From NCBI GenBank assembly GCA_946188395.1, contig CAMHUU010000003.1, positions 1 through 64,000 of the forward strand: a stretch of DNA of 64,000 nucleotides, read 5' to 3'. This document shows, in pieces, positions 50,263 through 57,724 of this stretch (position 1 is the stretch's first letter; the number at the start of each line of letters is the position of its first letter). The notes beneath the pieces were generated by a model that was given only the letters and a program-made list of their open reading frames with translations, was not told where the DNA came from and made no database searches. Made by a program: the position numbers and the translations under genes. The stretch comes from an uncultured Prevotellaceae bacterium (GTDB lineage Bacteria > Bacteroidota > Bacteroidia > Bacteroidales > Bacteroidaceae).

Positions 50263-50898
50263 CTTGCGCTTATAGCATTTTTCAAACGTACAGAGTCCGC
50301 AGGAATAATCAAGTTTGCGGACTTCTCGTCCCAAGCCAATGATGCCGCTGACGCTCTTGATGGGAACCATCAGCGACGAGTCTGTCAGTGTGATTCCACA
50401 GGTGTGCCCATCGAACAAAGGGAAGAGCCTTTGCTGCTCGCTGACGCGCCAACCGCAGTAGCCTGGCGAGAAGCGGTTGGTATGGTGCCAACCCAATTTG
50501 TCGATGCTGAGTTGCAGGCTGTTCTCCATCTGATCGGCACATTTCTCTGCAATCACCGAACCCAGCGCATCAGCAATAAACACACGAACCATATCGCCCT
50601 CTGCTTTCAGACGCTGCTGATAGGCCTCGTAGTCCATACCAGCGGTGCATACAAAGAGCGCATAAGCCTCTGAGCCCCGCAGCTGACGAAGGATGATCTT
50701 ACCCATATCGAAGTCGGGCAGTTCACGAACCACGAAGAAGCAGAACTGTGGACGAAGCCACTGGCACACATCGTCGACAACGGCCTGCGTTTCCTGTTGC
50801 GTCGCCTCGTCAGGCAGTGCACCATGATAGTCCATCTGCTCGTACACATCAGCAAGGGTTATCTGCAAGTCATTGTAGTCAAGCGTCTTCTGCGTCAC
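50251..50898 (-). CDS. MetH activation-domain-like corrinoid reactivation protein
   Basis: A 215-aa protein resembling the stand-alone vitamin B12-dependent methionine synthase activation domain (PF02965 type), which binds S-adenosylmethionine to remethylate inactive cob(II)alamin. The key stretch is RFSPGYCGWRVSEQQRLF, then GITLTDSSLMVPIKSVSG, matching the SPGY-W and LT-S-M-P-KSVSG pattern. The C-terminus CGLCTFEKC adds a Cys cluster that could hold an iron-sulfur centre for the reducing electron (inference). It lies tail-to-tail with the corrinoid fusion that lacks this domain, and upstream of it on the same strand is a UROD-type methyltransferase. Confidence 0.78.
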   Translation of the reverse strand: MTQKTLDYNDLQITLADVYEQMDYHGALPDEATQQETQAVVDDVCQWLRPQFCFFVVRELPDFDMGKIILRQLRGSEAYALFVCTAGMDYEAYQQRLKAEGDMVRVFIADALGSVIAEKCADQMENSLQLSIDKLGWHHTNRFSPGYCGWRVSEQQRLFPLFDGHTCGITLTDSSLMVPIKSVSGIIGLGREVRKLDYSCGLCTFEKCYKRKKKA

Positions 50899-50899
50899 A

Positions 50900-50926
50900 A
50901 TTCGTGCTATTCGTGAAATTCGTGTT
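50900..50926. repeat. ATTCGTGCTATTCGTGAAATTCGTG spacer repeat
   Basis: Three copies of an ATTCGTG unit (8-9 nt period) in the short gap between the reactivase-like and UROD-type genes. Confidence 0.65.
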
Positions 50927-50933
50927 GAAAAAA

Positions 50934-51944
50934 CTATCTATGGTTCCATTCATCAAGCGCTTTGAAGAAGGCATTGATGTTCTCGACGGGCGTATGGGGA
51001 GGAGTGTCACACCCGCTGGAAAGAACAAAATTAGGATAGTCCTTCATCTTGTCCAGCAAGTCGAGCACCGTTTGGCGCATCAGCTCTGGTGTGCCGTCCT
51101 TGAAGACGCTGACAGGGTCGATATTACCCATGGCTAATGCCGTTGGGGGCACTTCCTTGATGACTTCCTCCATACGGCACTTGTTGCCAAAGTGGTAGGC
51201 AGCAGCACCCGTCGACACCATTGCCTGCGTGCATTGGCCCGTATTGCCACAATTGTGCAGGATGACGATGAAGTTGTCGTCTTGCACCTTGTTGACAATA
51301 TACTTCACATAGGCAGACGAGAAATTCTGGCAGTCGTCGTTCGACATCAGACCCGCAGCTGGTTCAGCCATCAGCACACCATTGGCTCCCGTCTGTTTCA
51401 GCGCCTGGCAATACTTCTCGATGAACTGCGTACACTTCGCCAACAGCGTATGGGCAGCATCGGGATTCTCGTAAATCAGCATCATGATGCCTGACATGTC
51501 GTAGAGGCGTCCAGCCAACGAGAAGGGGCCGATGCAGCCAGCAAAGACGGGCTTTTGGCTTTCCATTGCACGGGCTGCCAGGAGGTTGGCTTTCAGATAT
51601 TGTGGAATGCGCCCTGCATGGAGCGAGGGAATCTGCAACTGGTTGATGCTCTCGACATCCGTCAGCATGTGCCCAGCAACGGCAGGTACTGCGTCGTCCG
51701 AAAAGGCTATCTCGGCACCAAAGGCCTCTGCTTCCGTCGTCAGGTCCATAATGGTACAGGCGGCAACGGCAGGGTAGGTCTGTGTCAGCCGTTCTACAGC
51801 CTCCGCATGAATGCGTCCGTTGCTGACAGCTTCGTGTACCGTGTTGCCATTCATCTCAATGCCAGGATGCGTCATCACTGGCATTGCCGTTACTTCCTTC
51901 CGTTGGATGATGTCCTCCACCCATTGGTTCATGTTCATCTTCAT
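50934..51944 (-). CDS. UROD-family corrinoid methyltransferase (MtaA/CmuA-like)
   Basis: A 336-aa TIM-barrel methyltransferase of the uroporphyrinogen-decarboxylase superfamily. The zinc site of MtaA/MtbA-type enzymes is intact: His230 and Cys232 in ILHNCGN and Cys312 in SSGCDTPP. Heme-type UroD lacks this, so a methyl transfer role is favoured. GCIGPFSLAGRL and AMGNIDPVSVF are further hallmarks. The start at 51944 (MKMNMNQW) is chosen, 34 nt from a TACCTTTG box; starts at 51938 and 51932 are possible. The reactivase-like gene follows on the same strand. It would load or unload methyl groups on the corrinoid domain of the fusion protein. Confidence 0.82.
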   Translation of the reverse strand: MKMNMNQWVEDIIQRKEVTAMPVMTHPGIEMNGNTVHEAVSNGRIHAEAVERLTQTYPAVAACTIMDLTTEAEAFGAEIAFSDDAVPAVAGHMLTDVESINQLQIPSLHAGRIPQYLKANLLAARAMESQKPVFAGCIGPFSLAGRLYDMSGIMMLIYENPDAAHTLLAKCTQFIEKYCQALKQTGANGVLMAEPAAGLMSNDDCQNFSSAYVKYIVNKVQDDNFIVILHNCGNTGQCTQAMVSTGAAAYHFGNKCRMEEVIKEVPPTALAMGNIDPVSVFKDGTPELMRQTVLDLLDKMKDYPNFVLSSGCDTPPHTPVENINAFFKALDEWNHR

Positions 51945-51977
51945 ATCGTGTCGTAGTTTGCATCGTGATTCACGATG

Positions 51978-51985
51978 CAAAGGTA
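51978..51985 (-). promoter_or_regulatory. -7 box TACCTTTG of the UROD-reactivase operon
   Basis: Minus-strand consensus box, divergent from aldolase 2, with regulatory site E 15 bp away. Confidence 0.65.
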
Positions 51986-51999
51986 AGCAAAATATTTTA

Positions 52000-52031
52000 G
52001 ATGACAAAACTATCGGCTGTCCGTCTTAATA
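52000..52031 (+). promoter_or_regulatory. Shared regulatory motif, site E (aldolase 2/SSS 2)
   Basis: GATGACAAAAC, then TATCGGCTGTCCGTCTTAATA, 27 nt before the aldolase ATG. Matches site D in both halves (GATGACAAAAC and CGTCTTAATA identical, central spacer 11 versus 12 nt). Sits between divergent genes. Confidence 0.7.
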
Positions 52032-52058
52032 AAAATAATCAAAAAGCAGAAAAAGAAT

Positions 52059-52997
52059 ATGGAAACGACATTCAAGAAGCCTCTTAGTGGCATCATTCCC
52101 CCACTGGTAACCCCCCTGAAGAACAACGAAACGCTCGATGTGGAGAGTCTCGAACGACTCATCGAACACTTGATAGAAGGTGGCGTTCACGGCCTGTTTG
52201 TATTGGGTACGACGGGTGAGGAACAGAGCCTCTCGTACGACGTGCGCAAGCAGATGATTAAGGAGTCGTGTCGTATCAATCGTGGTCGTCTGCCCCTGTT
52301 GGCGTGCATTACCGACACGTCGATAGAAGAGAGCATCCGCCTGGCCAAGAAGGCTGCCGACTATGGTGCCGATGGAGTTGTATCGGCCCCACCTTACTAC
52401 TTTGCTACTGGTCAGCCCGAGTTGGCTCAGTTCTACGAGGAGCTGGTGCCTCAGTTGCCGCTTCCCGTGTTCCTTTATAATATGCCCTCGCACGTGAAGG
52501 TGAGCTTTGCTCCTGACACTGTGAAGCGCATTGCCCAATTGGAGCAGGTGGTGGGTTTCAAGGACTCAAGTGCTAATGCCGTCTATTTCCAGTCGGTGAT
52601 GTACAAGATGCAGCACCGCAAGGACTTTGCGATGCTCGTTGGTCCTGAGGAGATTACGGGCGAGTGTGTGCTGCTGGGTGCACAAGGTGGCATCAACGGT
52701 GGTGCCAACATGTTCCCTGAGCTCTATGTGGCTATGTATGATGCAGCCCGTCAGCACAACATCGAGCGTGTGTTGCAGTTGCAGCAGCTCATCATGCAGA
52801 TTTCGACGACGATTTATACCGTTGGCAAGCACGGATCGAGCTATCTGAAGGGTCTGAAGTGTGCCCTCTCGCTCTTAGGTATCATCAACGACGACTTTGT
52901 GGCCTCGCCGTTCTATAAGTTCGAGGCTCCTGAACGCGTAAAAATCCGTCAGGCTTTAGAGGCCCTGCCTATTGAGAATGGAAAATTGAAATTATGA
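52059..52997 (+). CDS. DHDPS/N-acetylneuraminate lyase family aldolase 2
   Basis: A 312-aa class I pyruvate-dependent aldolase: GTTGEE at 50-55, Tyr140 (FLYNM) and Schiff-base Lys168 (GFKDS). It is operonic with an SSS symporter and close to fucI, pointing to sugar-acid catabolism. Kdo cleavage would give pyruvate and D-arabinose, and fucose isomerase also accepts D-arabinose, so Kdo is my preferred substrate. Sialic acid or KDG remain possible. The last codons and stop lie inside an AATTATGAATTATG repeat that also supplies the start codon of the next gene. Paralog at 17921-18814. Confidence 0.85.
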   Translation: METTFKKPLSGIIPPLVTPLKNNETLDVESLERLIEHLIEGGVHGLFVLGTTGEEQSLSYDVRKQMIKESCRINRGRLPLLACITDTSIEESIRLAKKAADYGADGVVSAPPYYFATGQPELAQFYEELVPQLPLPVFLYNMPSHVKVSFAPDTVKRIAQLEQVVGFKDSSANAVYFQSVMYKMQHRKDFAMLVGPEEITGECVLLGAQGGINGGANMFPELYVAMYDAARQHNIERVLQLQQLIMQISTTIYTVGKHGSSYLKGLKCALSLLGIINDDFVASPFYKFEAPERVKIRQALEALPIENGKLKL

Positions 52998-53022
52998 ATT
53001 ATGCATTATGAATTATGCATTT
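52980..53022. repeat. AATTATGCATTATG iterated repeat at a gene junction
   Basis: About four ATTATG-type units span the aldolase stop (TGA at 52995-52997) and the symporter start (ATG at 53015). The repeat itself provides both codons. Confidence 0.75.
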
Positions 53023-54526
53023 AATTGATTTCATCGTCTTCATTGTCTTTACGCTGGGTGTGGTGGTGTTCGGCTGCTCGTTCTTCAAGAAGGGCTCCAG
53101 CGCTGACGAGTTTACATCCGCAGGACACTCCATTCCTGGCTGGGTGGTGGGCATGTCGATATTCGCCACTTATGTATCGAGCATTTCGTATATCGGCTAT
53201 CCGGGCAAGGCGTTTGCTGCCGATTGGAACGCCTTTGTGTTCTCGCTGTCGATACCCATTGCGAGCTATTTTGCCGCCAAGTATTTCGTGCCGTTCTACC
53301 GCCATTCAGGCTCCGTATCGGCCTATACGTTCTTGGAGGAGAAGTTTGGCGCGTGGGCCCGGTTGTATGCCTCTGCGTGCTACCTGTTGACGCAGATTGC
53401 CCGCATGGGCTCTATCCTCTATCTGCTGGCCGTTCCGATGTATATCCTCATGGGTTGGAACATGCATACCGTCATCATTCTGACGTCCATTGGCATCATC
53501 ATCTATTCGATGATGGGTGGTCTGAAGGCAGTCATCTGGGCGGACGCCATACAGGGTATTATTCTGATTGGTGGCGCCGTGCTGTGTCTGGGCATTCTGA
53601 TGTTCTCGATGCCCGAGGGCCCTATGCAGACCTTTGAACTGGCGGCCAACTCGCCCATGGGCAACAAGTTCTCGTTGGGTGCGTTTACATCAGACCTCAC
53701 GACGTCGACCTTCTGGGTATGTCTGATTTACGGCATCTTTATTAATCTGCAAAACTATGGCATTGACCAGAACTACGTGCAACGCTATCATGCGGCGAAG
53801 ACAGACAAGGACGCGAAGTTCTCGGCGCTCTTCGGAGGCTATCTGTTCATTCCCGTCTCTGCGCTGTTCTTCCTGATTGGTTCGGCCCTCTACAGCTACT
53901 ATCAGGCTGGCGTCGCTGAGTTGCCTGCAGAGATTCAGGCCAAGCCCGACTACGTATTCCCCTACTTCATCGTCAATGGTCTGCCCGTAGGCCTTCGAGG
54001 CTTGCTCATTGCGAGCATCTTTGCTGCTGGCATGTCGACCGTTTCGACCAGTGTAACCTCTGCCGCTACGATTATCCTGACGGACTATGTGCGCCCGTTC
54101 TTCTTGAAGGCCCGTAGTGTAGCCGACCATCTGCGCCACCACGATCCGCAGGACCATCACAAACATCAGAAACTTGAATTGGCCATCGTGCGCCTGTCCA
54201 GCTTTGGCGTGGGCATCTTGGGCGCTTGTGTGGCCATTGCAATGCTCTCGGTAGAAAGCATCATTGACGCGTGGTGGACGTTGTCGAGCATCTTCTCGGG
54301 GGGTATGCTGGGACTCTTCCTCTTGGGTTGCATTCCTCAGAAAATCAACCGTATGGCAGCACTCCTTGGGTGTATCTGTGGTGTCTTGGTCATCGGTTGG
54401 ATCAGTATGGCCTCCATGTGGAACCTGCCAGGCATTCATCTGCATCCCTACTTGGCCATTGTTCTCGGCACGTGTGTCATCTTCTTGACGGGTTTCTTGG
54501 CTACGCTGGCCGTAAAAAAAGGTTGA
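53015..54526 (+). CDS. Sodium:solute symporter (SSS family), sugar-acid type 2
   Basis: A 503-aa LeuT-fold transporter with 13 or so membrane segments and the SSS signature HSIPGWVVGMSIFATYVSSISYIGYPG. The sodium-site serines lie in FAAGMSTVSTSVTSAATI. A His-rich cytosolic loop (residues 370-385, DHLRHHDPQDHHKHQ) is unusual and absent from the paralog at 16357-17916. It begins 17 nt after aldolase 2 and probably imports that enzyme's substrate. The start ATG is supplied by the upstream repeat; it aligns with the paralog start. Confidence 0.9.
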   Translation: MHLIDFIVFIVFTLGVVVFGCSFFKKGSSADEFTSAGHSIPGWVVGMSIFATYVSSISYIGYPGKAFAADWNAFVFSLSIPIASYFAAKYFVPFYRHSGSVSAYTFLEEKFGAWARLYASACYLLTQIARMGSILYLLAVPMYILMGWNMHTVIILTSIGIIIYSMMGGLKAVIWADAIQGIILIGGAVLCLGILMFSMPEGPMQTFELAANSPMGNKFSLGAFTSDLTTSTFWVCLIYGIFINLQNYGIDQNYVQRYHAAKTDKDAKFSALFGGYLFIPVSALFFLIGSALYSYYQAGVAELPAEIQAKPDYVFPYFIVNGLPVGLRGLLIASIFAAGMSTVSTSVTSAATIILTDYVRPFFLKARSVADHLRHHDPQDHHKHQKLELAIVRLSSFGVGILGACVAIAMLSVESIIDAWWTLSSIFSGGMLGLFLLGCIPQKINRMAALLGCICGVLVIGWISMASMWNLPGIHLHPYLAIVLGTCVIFLTGFLATLAVKKG

Positions 54527-54649
54527 TAAATGTTGAAAAAGGATTAATAAAATGATGAAAAAGTAGAGGAAATAGGCTCAAATGCGTAGTTTTAGTTCAT
54601 AAAGAGTTAATAATGTTTAACAAATCCTGCGTATTTCAAATTTAATCCC

Positions 54650-54657
54650 TATATTTG
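54650..54657 (+). promoter_or_regulatory. -7 box TATATTTG of barrel 2
   Basis: TAnnTTTG match 85 nt before the ATG at 54743. The leader contains a small AGTCAA/TTGACT hairpin. Confidence 0.5.
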
Positions 54658-54742
54658 CGACATCAAAAGTCAAGCAATTGACTGATATTTAAGTAGAAAA
54701 CAAACATTATTAATTCATTTTATTCATTAAAACAATTTGATT

Positions 54743-55345
54743 ATGAAGAAGATTATGATGATTGCAGCTATGATGCTGCTGAGCGTAGGTGCATTTGCAC
54801 AGAACGAAGTAGGTCAGTTTACTTTGAAACCCATGGCCGGTGTAAACCTCGCTACGCTGACGAAGACAGATGATTCAAAATTGCGTGTAGGTCTTGCTGC
54901 TGGTGTTGAGGCAGAATATGGTGTAGCTGAAAACTTCAGCCTCAGCCTTGGCGCTCTCTACTCTATGCAGGGTGTGAAATTCACAGAGAAAGGTAGTGGC
55001 GCAACGCTTGATGTAACTTACAAACTTGACTACATCAACATTCCCGTTTTGGCAAATTACTATCTGTTTAAGGGCTTTGCCATCAAGGCTGGTATTCAGC
55101 CTGCTTTCAAGGCTTCTGCCAAGGTGAAAGCTGAACTTTCTTCTGGTAGTGCTTCTGTTAAGGATTCTGAGACTCTTGATGGTGTAAAGGGCTTTGCTCT
55201 TTCTATTCCCTTTGGTCTGTCTTACGAGTATGAGAGCTTCGTTCTCGATGCACGTTACAACCTCGGTGTAACCAAGGCCTTTGATGCTGGTGATTCCAAG
55301 AACTCTTGGTTCATGTTCACCCTGGGTTACAAGTTCGCTCTCTAA
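54743..55345 (+). CDS. PorT/OmpX-like outer-membrane beta-barrel protein 2
   Basis: A 200-aa exported barrel with signal peptide (1-20, AFAQ) and terminal strand FMFTLGYKFAL. Paralog of the protein at 37900-38460, with a longer mid loop (KAELSSGSASVKDSETL). Codon use rich in GCT, GGT and AAG suggests strong expression. The start is the ATG at 54743; an in-frame TTG at 54737 is less likely. Monocistronic with its own promoter, long leader and strong terminator. Function unknown beyond an outer-membrane barrel. Confidence 0.88.
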   Translation: MKKIMMIAAMMLLSVGAFAQNEVGQFTLKPMAGVNLATLTKTDDSKLRVGLAAGVEAEYGVAENFSLSLGALYSMQGVKFTEKGSGATLDVTYKLDYINIPVLANYYLFKGFAIKAGIQPAFKASAKVKAELSSGSASVKDSETLDGVKGFALSIPFGLSYEYESFVLDARYNLGVTKAFDAGDSKNSWFMFTLGYKFAL

Positions 55346-55369
55346 GCACTTATTTACGTTATAATAATG

Positions 55370-55402
55370 ATGCGCTCCTCCTCAACGAGGGGCGCATTTT
55401 TT
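55370..55402 (+). terminator. Rho-independent terminator after barrel 2
   Basis: ATGCGCTCCTC pairs with GAGGGGCGCAT (one G-T) around CTCAAC, followed by six T. Confidence 0.88.
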
Positions 55403-55595
55403 ATTCCTAGGGCAGGGAATTTTTGCGCGCTGGGCAGGTAGCAATTTTTCCCAGGGCTGGGAACAATTTAGTCCCAAGGTGGGAACAATCGGCCCTTGGG
55501 AAGCGGGCAGGCGATCTACCGGTAGTAAGCGGCCCGTCTACTACTACTAAGCGGGCAGTCCGCTACGACTAAACGAACCGTTGGGAAGTAATGTG
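55398..55595. repeat. Degenerate 22-nt-period tandem tract before fucI
   Basis: Nine consecutive 22-nt blocks can be laid out from 55398. Adjacent ones share features: blocks at 55442 and 55464 share CAATTT, CCCA and GGTGGGAA-like ends. Blocks at 55508, 55530 and 55552 share TCTAC/CTACTAAG-like ends, and most begin with C. GC-rich; no ORF. Resembles the tract at 32355-32574 in period and style but not in sequence. Confidence 0.6.
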
Positions 55596-55606
55596 CTGTA
55601 GGGATA

Positions 55607-55778
55607 TTCACAGATTCACAATTCACAGTTTATTTTTCGAGCCCCCTTGCCGTAGACTTGCATGAGGAGTGTTAATATATATTAATATATATAATTATAT
55701 AAATAGATATAGATAAAATCTATCTCTTGGAGAGGGGTACCCCTTAGAAATAAAACTGTGAAACTGTGAAACTGTGAA
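55607..55778. mobile_element. MITE-like element with TTCACAG inverted repeats
   Basis: The left end TTCACAGATTCACAATTCAC, running into AGTTTATTTTTC, is mirrored at the right end by AAACTGTGAAACTGTGAA preceded by AGAAATAA. Each arm is about 33 bp built of 8-9 nt TTCACAG units. The 105-bp core is very AT-rich (TTAATATATATTAATATATA) with a perfect 12-bp palindrome AGGGGTACCCCT at 55733-55744. No coding sequence. Target-site duplication not resolved. Could also be a repeat-built regulatory region. Confidence 0.55.
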
Positions 55779-55792
55779 TGCACGCATTCGCT

Positions 55793-55825
55793 GATGACAT
55801 TCGTCAAGCCTGTTCGTCATATAAG
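55793..55825 (+). promoter_or_regulatory. Shared regulatory motif, site H (fucI)
   Basis: GATGACATTCGTCAAGCC, then TGTTCGTCATATAAG, 36 nt before the fucI ATG. Left and right halves are inverted (TGATGACA versus TGTTCGTCA). Confidence 0.55.
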
Positions 55826-55860
55826 TTGGAAACTTATAACACTAAAGCATATCAAAAACA

Positions 55861-57687
55861 ATGATGAAACAGAATTATCCGAAGATTGGTATTCGTCCGA
55901 CGATTGATGGTCGTCAGGGCGGCATCCGTGAGGGACTGGAAGAAAAGACGATGGCGCTGGCCAACGCAGTGAAGAACCTGATTGAGCAGAACCTAAAGAA
56001 CGGCGATGGCTCGAAGGTGGAGTGTGTGATATCTGATACGACAATTGGTCGTGTCGGCGAGTCGGCTGCTTGTGCTGAGAAATTCGAGCGCGAGGGCGTA
56101 GGCTCGACCATCACCGTCACATCGTGCTGGTGCTACGGCTCAGAGACGATGGACATGAATCCCACCTATCCGAAGGCCGTTTGGGGCTTCAACGGAACGG
56201 AGCGCCCAGGAGCCGTTTATCTGGCTGCTGTGCTGGCTGCTCACGCTCAGAAGGGTCTGCCCGCCTACGGCATCTATGGTCACGACGTGCAGGACTTGGC
56301 TGACAACACCATTCCTGAGGACGTAGCAGAGAAGATTCTGCGCTTTGCCCGTGCCGCTCAGGCTGTGGCTACGATGCGTGGCAAGAGCTATCTGTCGTTA
56401 GGCAACACCTGTATGGGTATCGCTGGTTCGATAGTCAATGCCGACTTCCTGCAGCAGTATTTAGGCATGCGCACAGAATACGTTTCGTTGGTTGAGATAT
56501 TACGTCGCGTTGACTTTGGCATCTACGACAAGGAGGAGTTTGAGAAGGCCATGAAGTGGGTTGACAAATACTGCAAACCCAACGAGGGCCACGACTATAA
56601 CGAGGACCGCCCGCTGTTCCCAGGCGTGCCCATGACCACCTTCAACGGCAAGGGCAAGGGTAAGAACCGTCAGGAGAAAGACGAGGACTGGGAGTTCACC
56701 GTGAAGACGATGATGATCATCCGCGACCTGATGCAGGGCAGCGAAAAGCTGCTCGAGATGGGTTACAAGGAAGAGGCCATCGGCCACAACGCCATTGCTG
56801 CGGGTGTACAGGGTCAGCGTCAGTGGACGGACTACAAGCCCAACTTCGACTTCCCCGAGTCAATGATGTGCACGTCGTTCGACTGGAACGGACCTCGTGA
56901 AGCCTATACGCTGGCTACGGAGAACGACTTCCTGAACGGTATGTCGATGCTGTTCGGACACCTGCTGACCAACAAGGGTGTGATGTTCAGCGACATCCGC
57001 ACCTATTGGAGCCCAGAGGCCGTCAAACGCGTGACGGGTACTGTGCTGAGCGGTTCTGCCGCTCAGGGCTTCATCCACCTCATTAATAGTGGTGCCACCA
57101 CCCTCGACGCTACGGGTGCTATGAGCGACGCTCAGGGCAACCCCACCATCAAGAACTTCTGGGAGATGGATAACAATGATGTAGAGGCCTGTCTGAAGGC
57201 TACTTCATGGATGCCTGCCGATCGCGACTACTTCCGCGGAGGCGGCTATTCGAGCCACTTCGTTACGCGTGGCGGTATGCCAATGACTATGCTGCGTCTG
57301 AACCTCGTGGCTGGCTTAGGCCCTGTGCTGCAGTTGGCTGAGGGCTGGACGGTAGAGCTCGACCCCAAGACGCACGATATTCTGGACAAGCGTACCGACC
57401 CCACATGGCCTACCACGTGGTTTGCCCCACGTCTGGACCCCACGAAGGATGCCTTCAAGGACGTCTACTCAGTCATGAACAACTGGGGAGCCAATCATGG
57501 AGCCATCTGCTACGGACACGTTGGCGCTGACCTCATCACGCTTTGTGCTATGCTGCGTATCCCCGTCTGCATGCATAACATTGCCGATAAGGACATCTTC
57601 CGTCCTGCCGCTTGGAACGCATTCGGTATGGACAAAGAAGGCGCCGACTATCGTGCCTGCGCCAACTTTGGTCCTATCTATAAGTAA
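55861..57687 (+). CDS. fucI: L-fucose / D-arabinose isomerase
   Basis: A 608-aa FucI-family ketol isomerase that converts L-fucose to L-fuculose; family members also take D-arabinose to D-ribulose. The start [26 protein letters not shown] is characteristic. Metal-binding Glu and Asp lie in the barrel ([24 protein letters not shown]) with a C-terminal His. No fucK or fucA is adjacent, so either they are elsewhere or the enzyme serves another pentose. The nearby aldolase and symporter suggest D-arabinose from Kdo; L-fucose from RG-II side chain B is the alternative. A strong terminator follows. Confidence 0.93.
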   Translation: MMKQNYPKIGIRPTIDGRQGGIREGLEEKTMALANAVKNLIEQNLKNGDGSKVECVISDTTIGRVGESAACAEKFEREGVGSTITVTSCWCYGSETMDMNPTYPKAVWGFNGTERPGAVYLAAVLAAHAQKGLPAYGIYGHDVQDLADNTIPEDVAEKILRFARAAQAVATMRGKSYLSLGNTCMGIAGSIVNADFLQQYLGMRTEYVSLVEILRRVDFGIYDKEEFEKAMKWVDKYCKPNEGHDYNEDRPLFPGVPMTTFNGKGKGKNRQEKDEDWEFTVKTMMIIRDLMQGSEKLLEMGYKEEAIGHNAIAAGVQGQRQWTDYKPNFDFPESMMCTSFDWNGPREAYTLATENDFLNGMSMLFGHLLTNKGVMFSDIRTYWSPEAVKRVTGTVLSGSAAQGFIHLINSGATTLDATGAMSDAQGNPTIKNFWEMDNNDVEACLKATSWMPADRDYFRGGGYSSHFVTRGGMPMTMLRLNLVAGLGPVLQLAEGWTVELDPKTHDILDKRTDPTWPTTWFAPRLDPTKDAFKDVYSVMNNWGANHGAICYGHVGADLITLCAMLRIPVCMHNIADKDIFRPAAWNAFGMDKEGADYRACANFGPIYK

Positions 57688-57690
57688 AGA

Positions 57691-57723
57691 AAAGCCCAGC
57701 GGAAAACCGCTGGGTATCTTTTT
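57691..57723. terminator. Terminator between fucI and GH3
   Basis: CCCAGCGG-AAAA-CCGCTGGG perfect 8-bp stem followed by TATCTTTTT. An upstream A-run makes it usable from both directions. Confidence 0.9.
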
Positions 57724-57724
57724 C

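Noticed and set aside
50934..51944. Heme-pathway uroporphyrinogen decarboxylase
   Set aside because: It has the HxC...C zinc site of corrinoid methyltransferases and sits beside a corrinoid protein and reactivase, not heme genes.
55607..55778. Full insertion sequence
   Set aside because: No transposase frame fits in 172 bp; only a non-autonomous element is possible.
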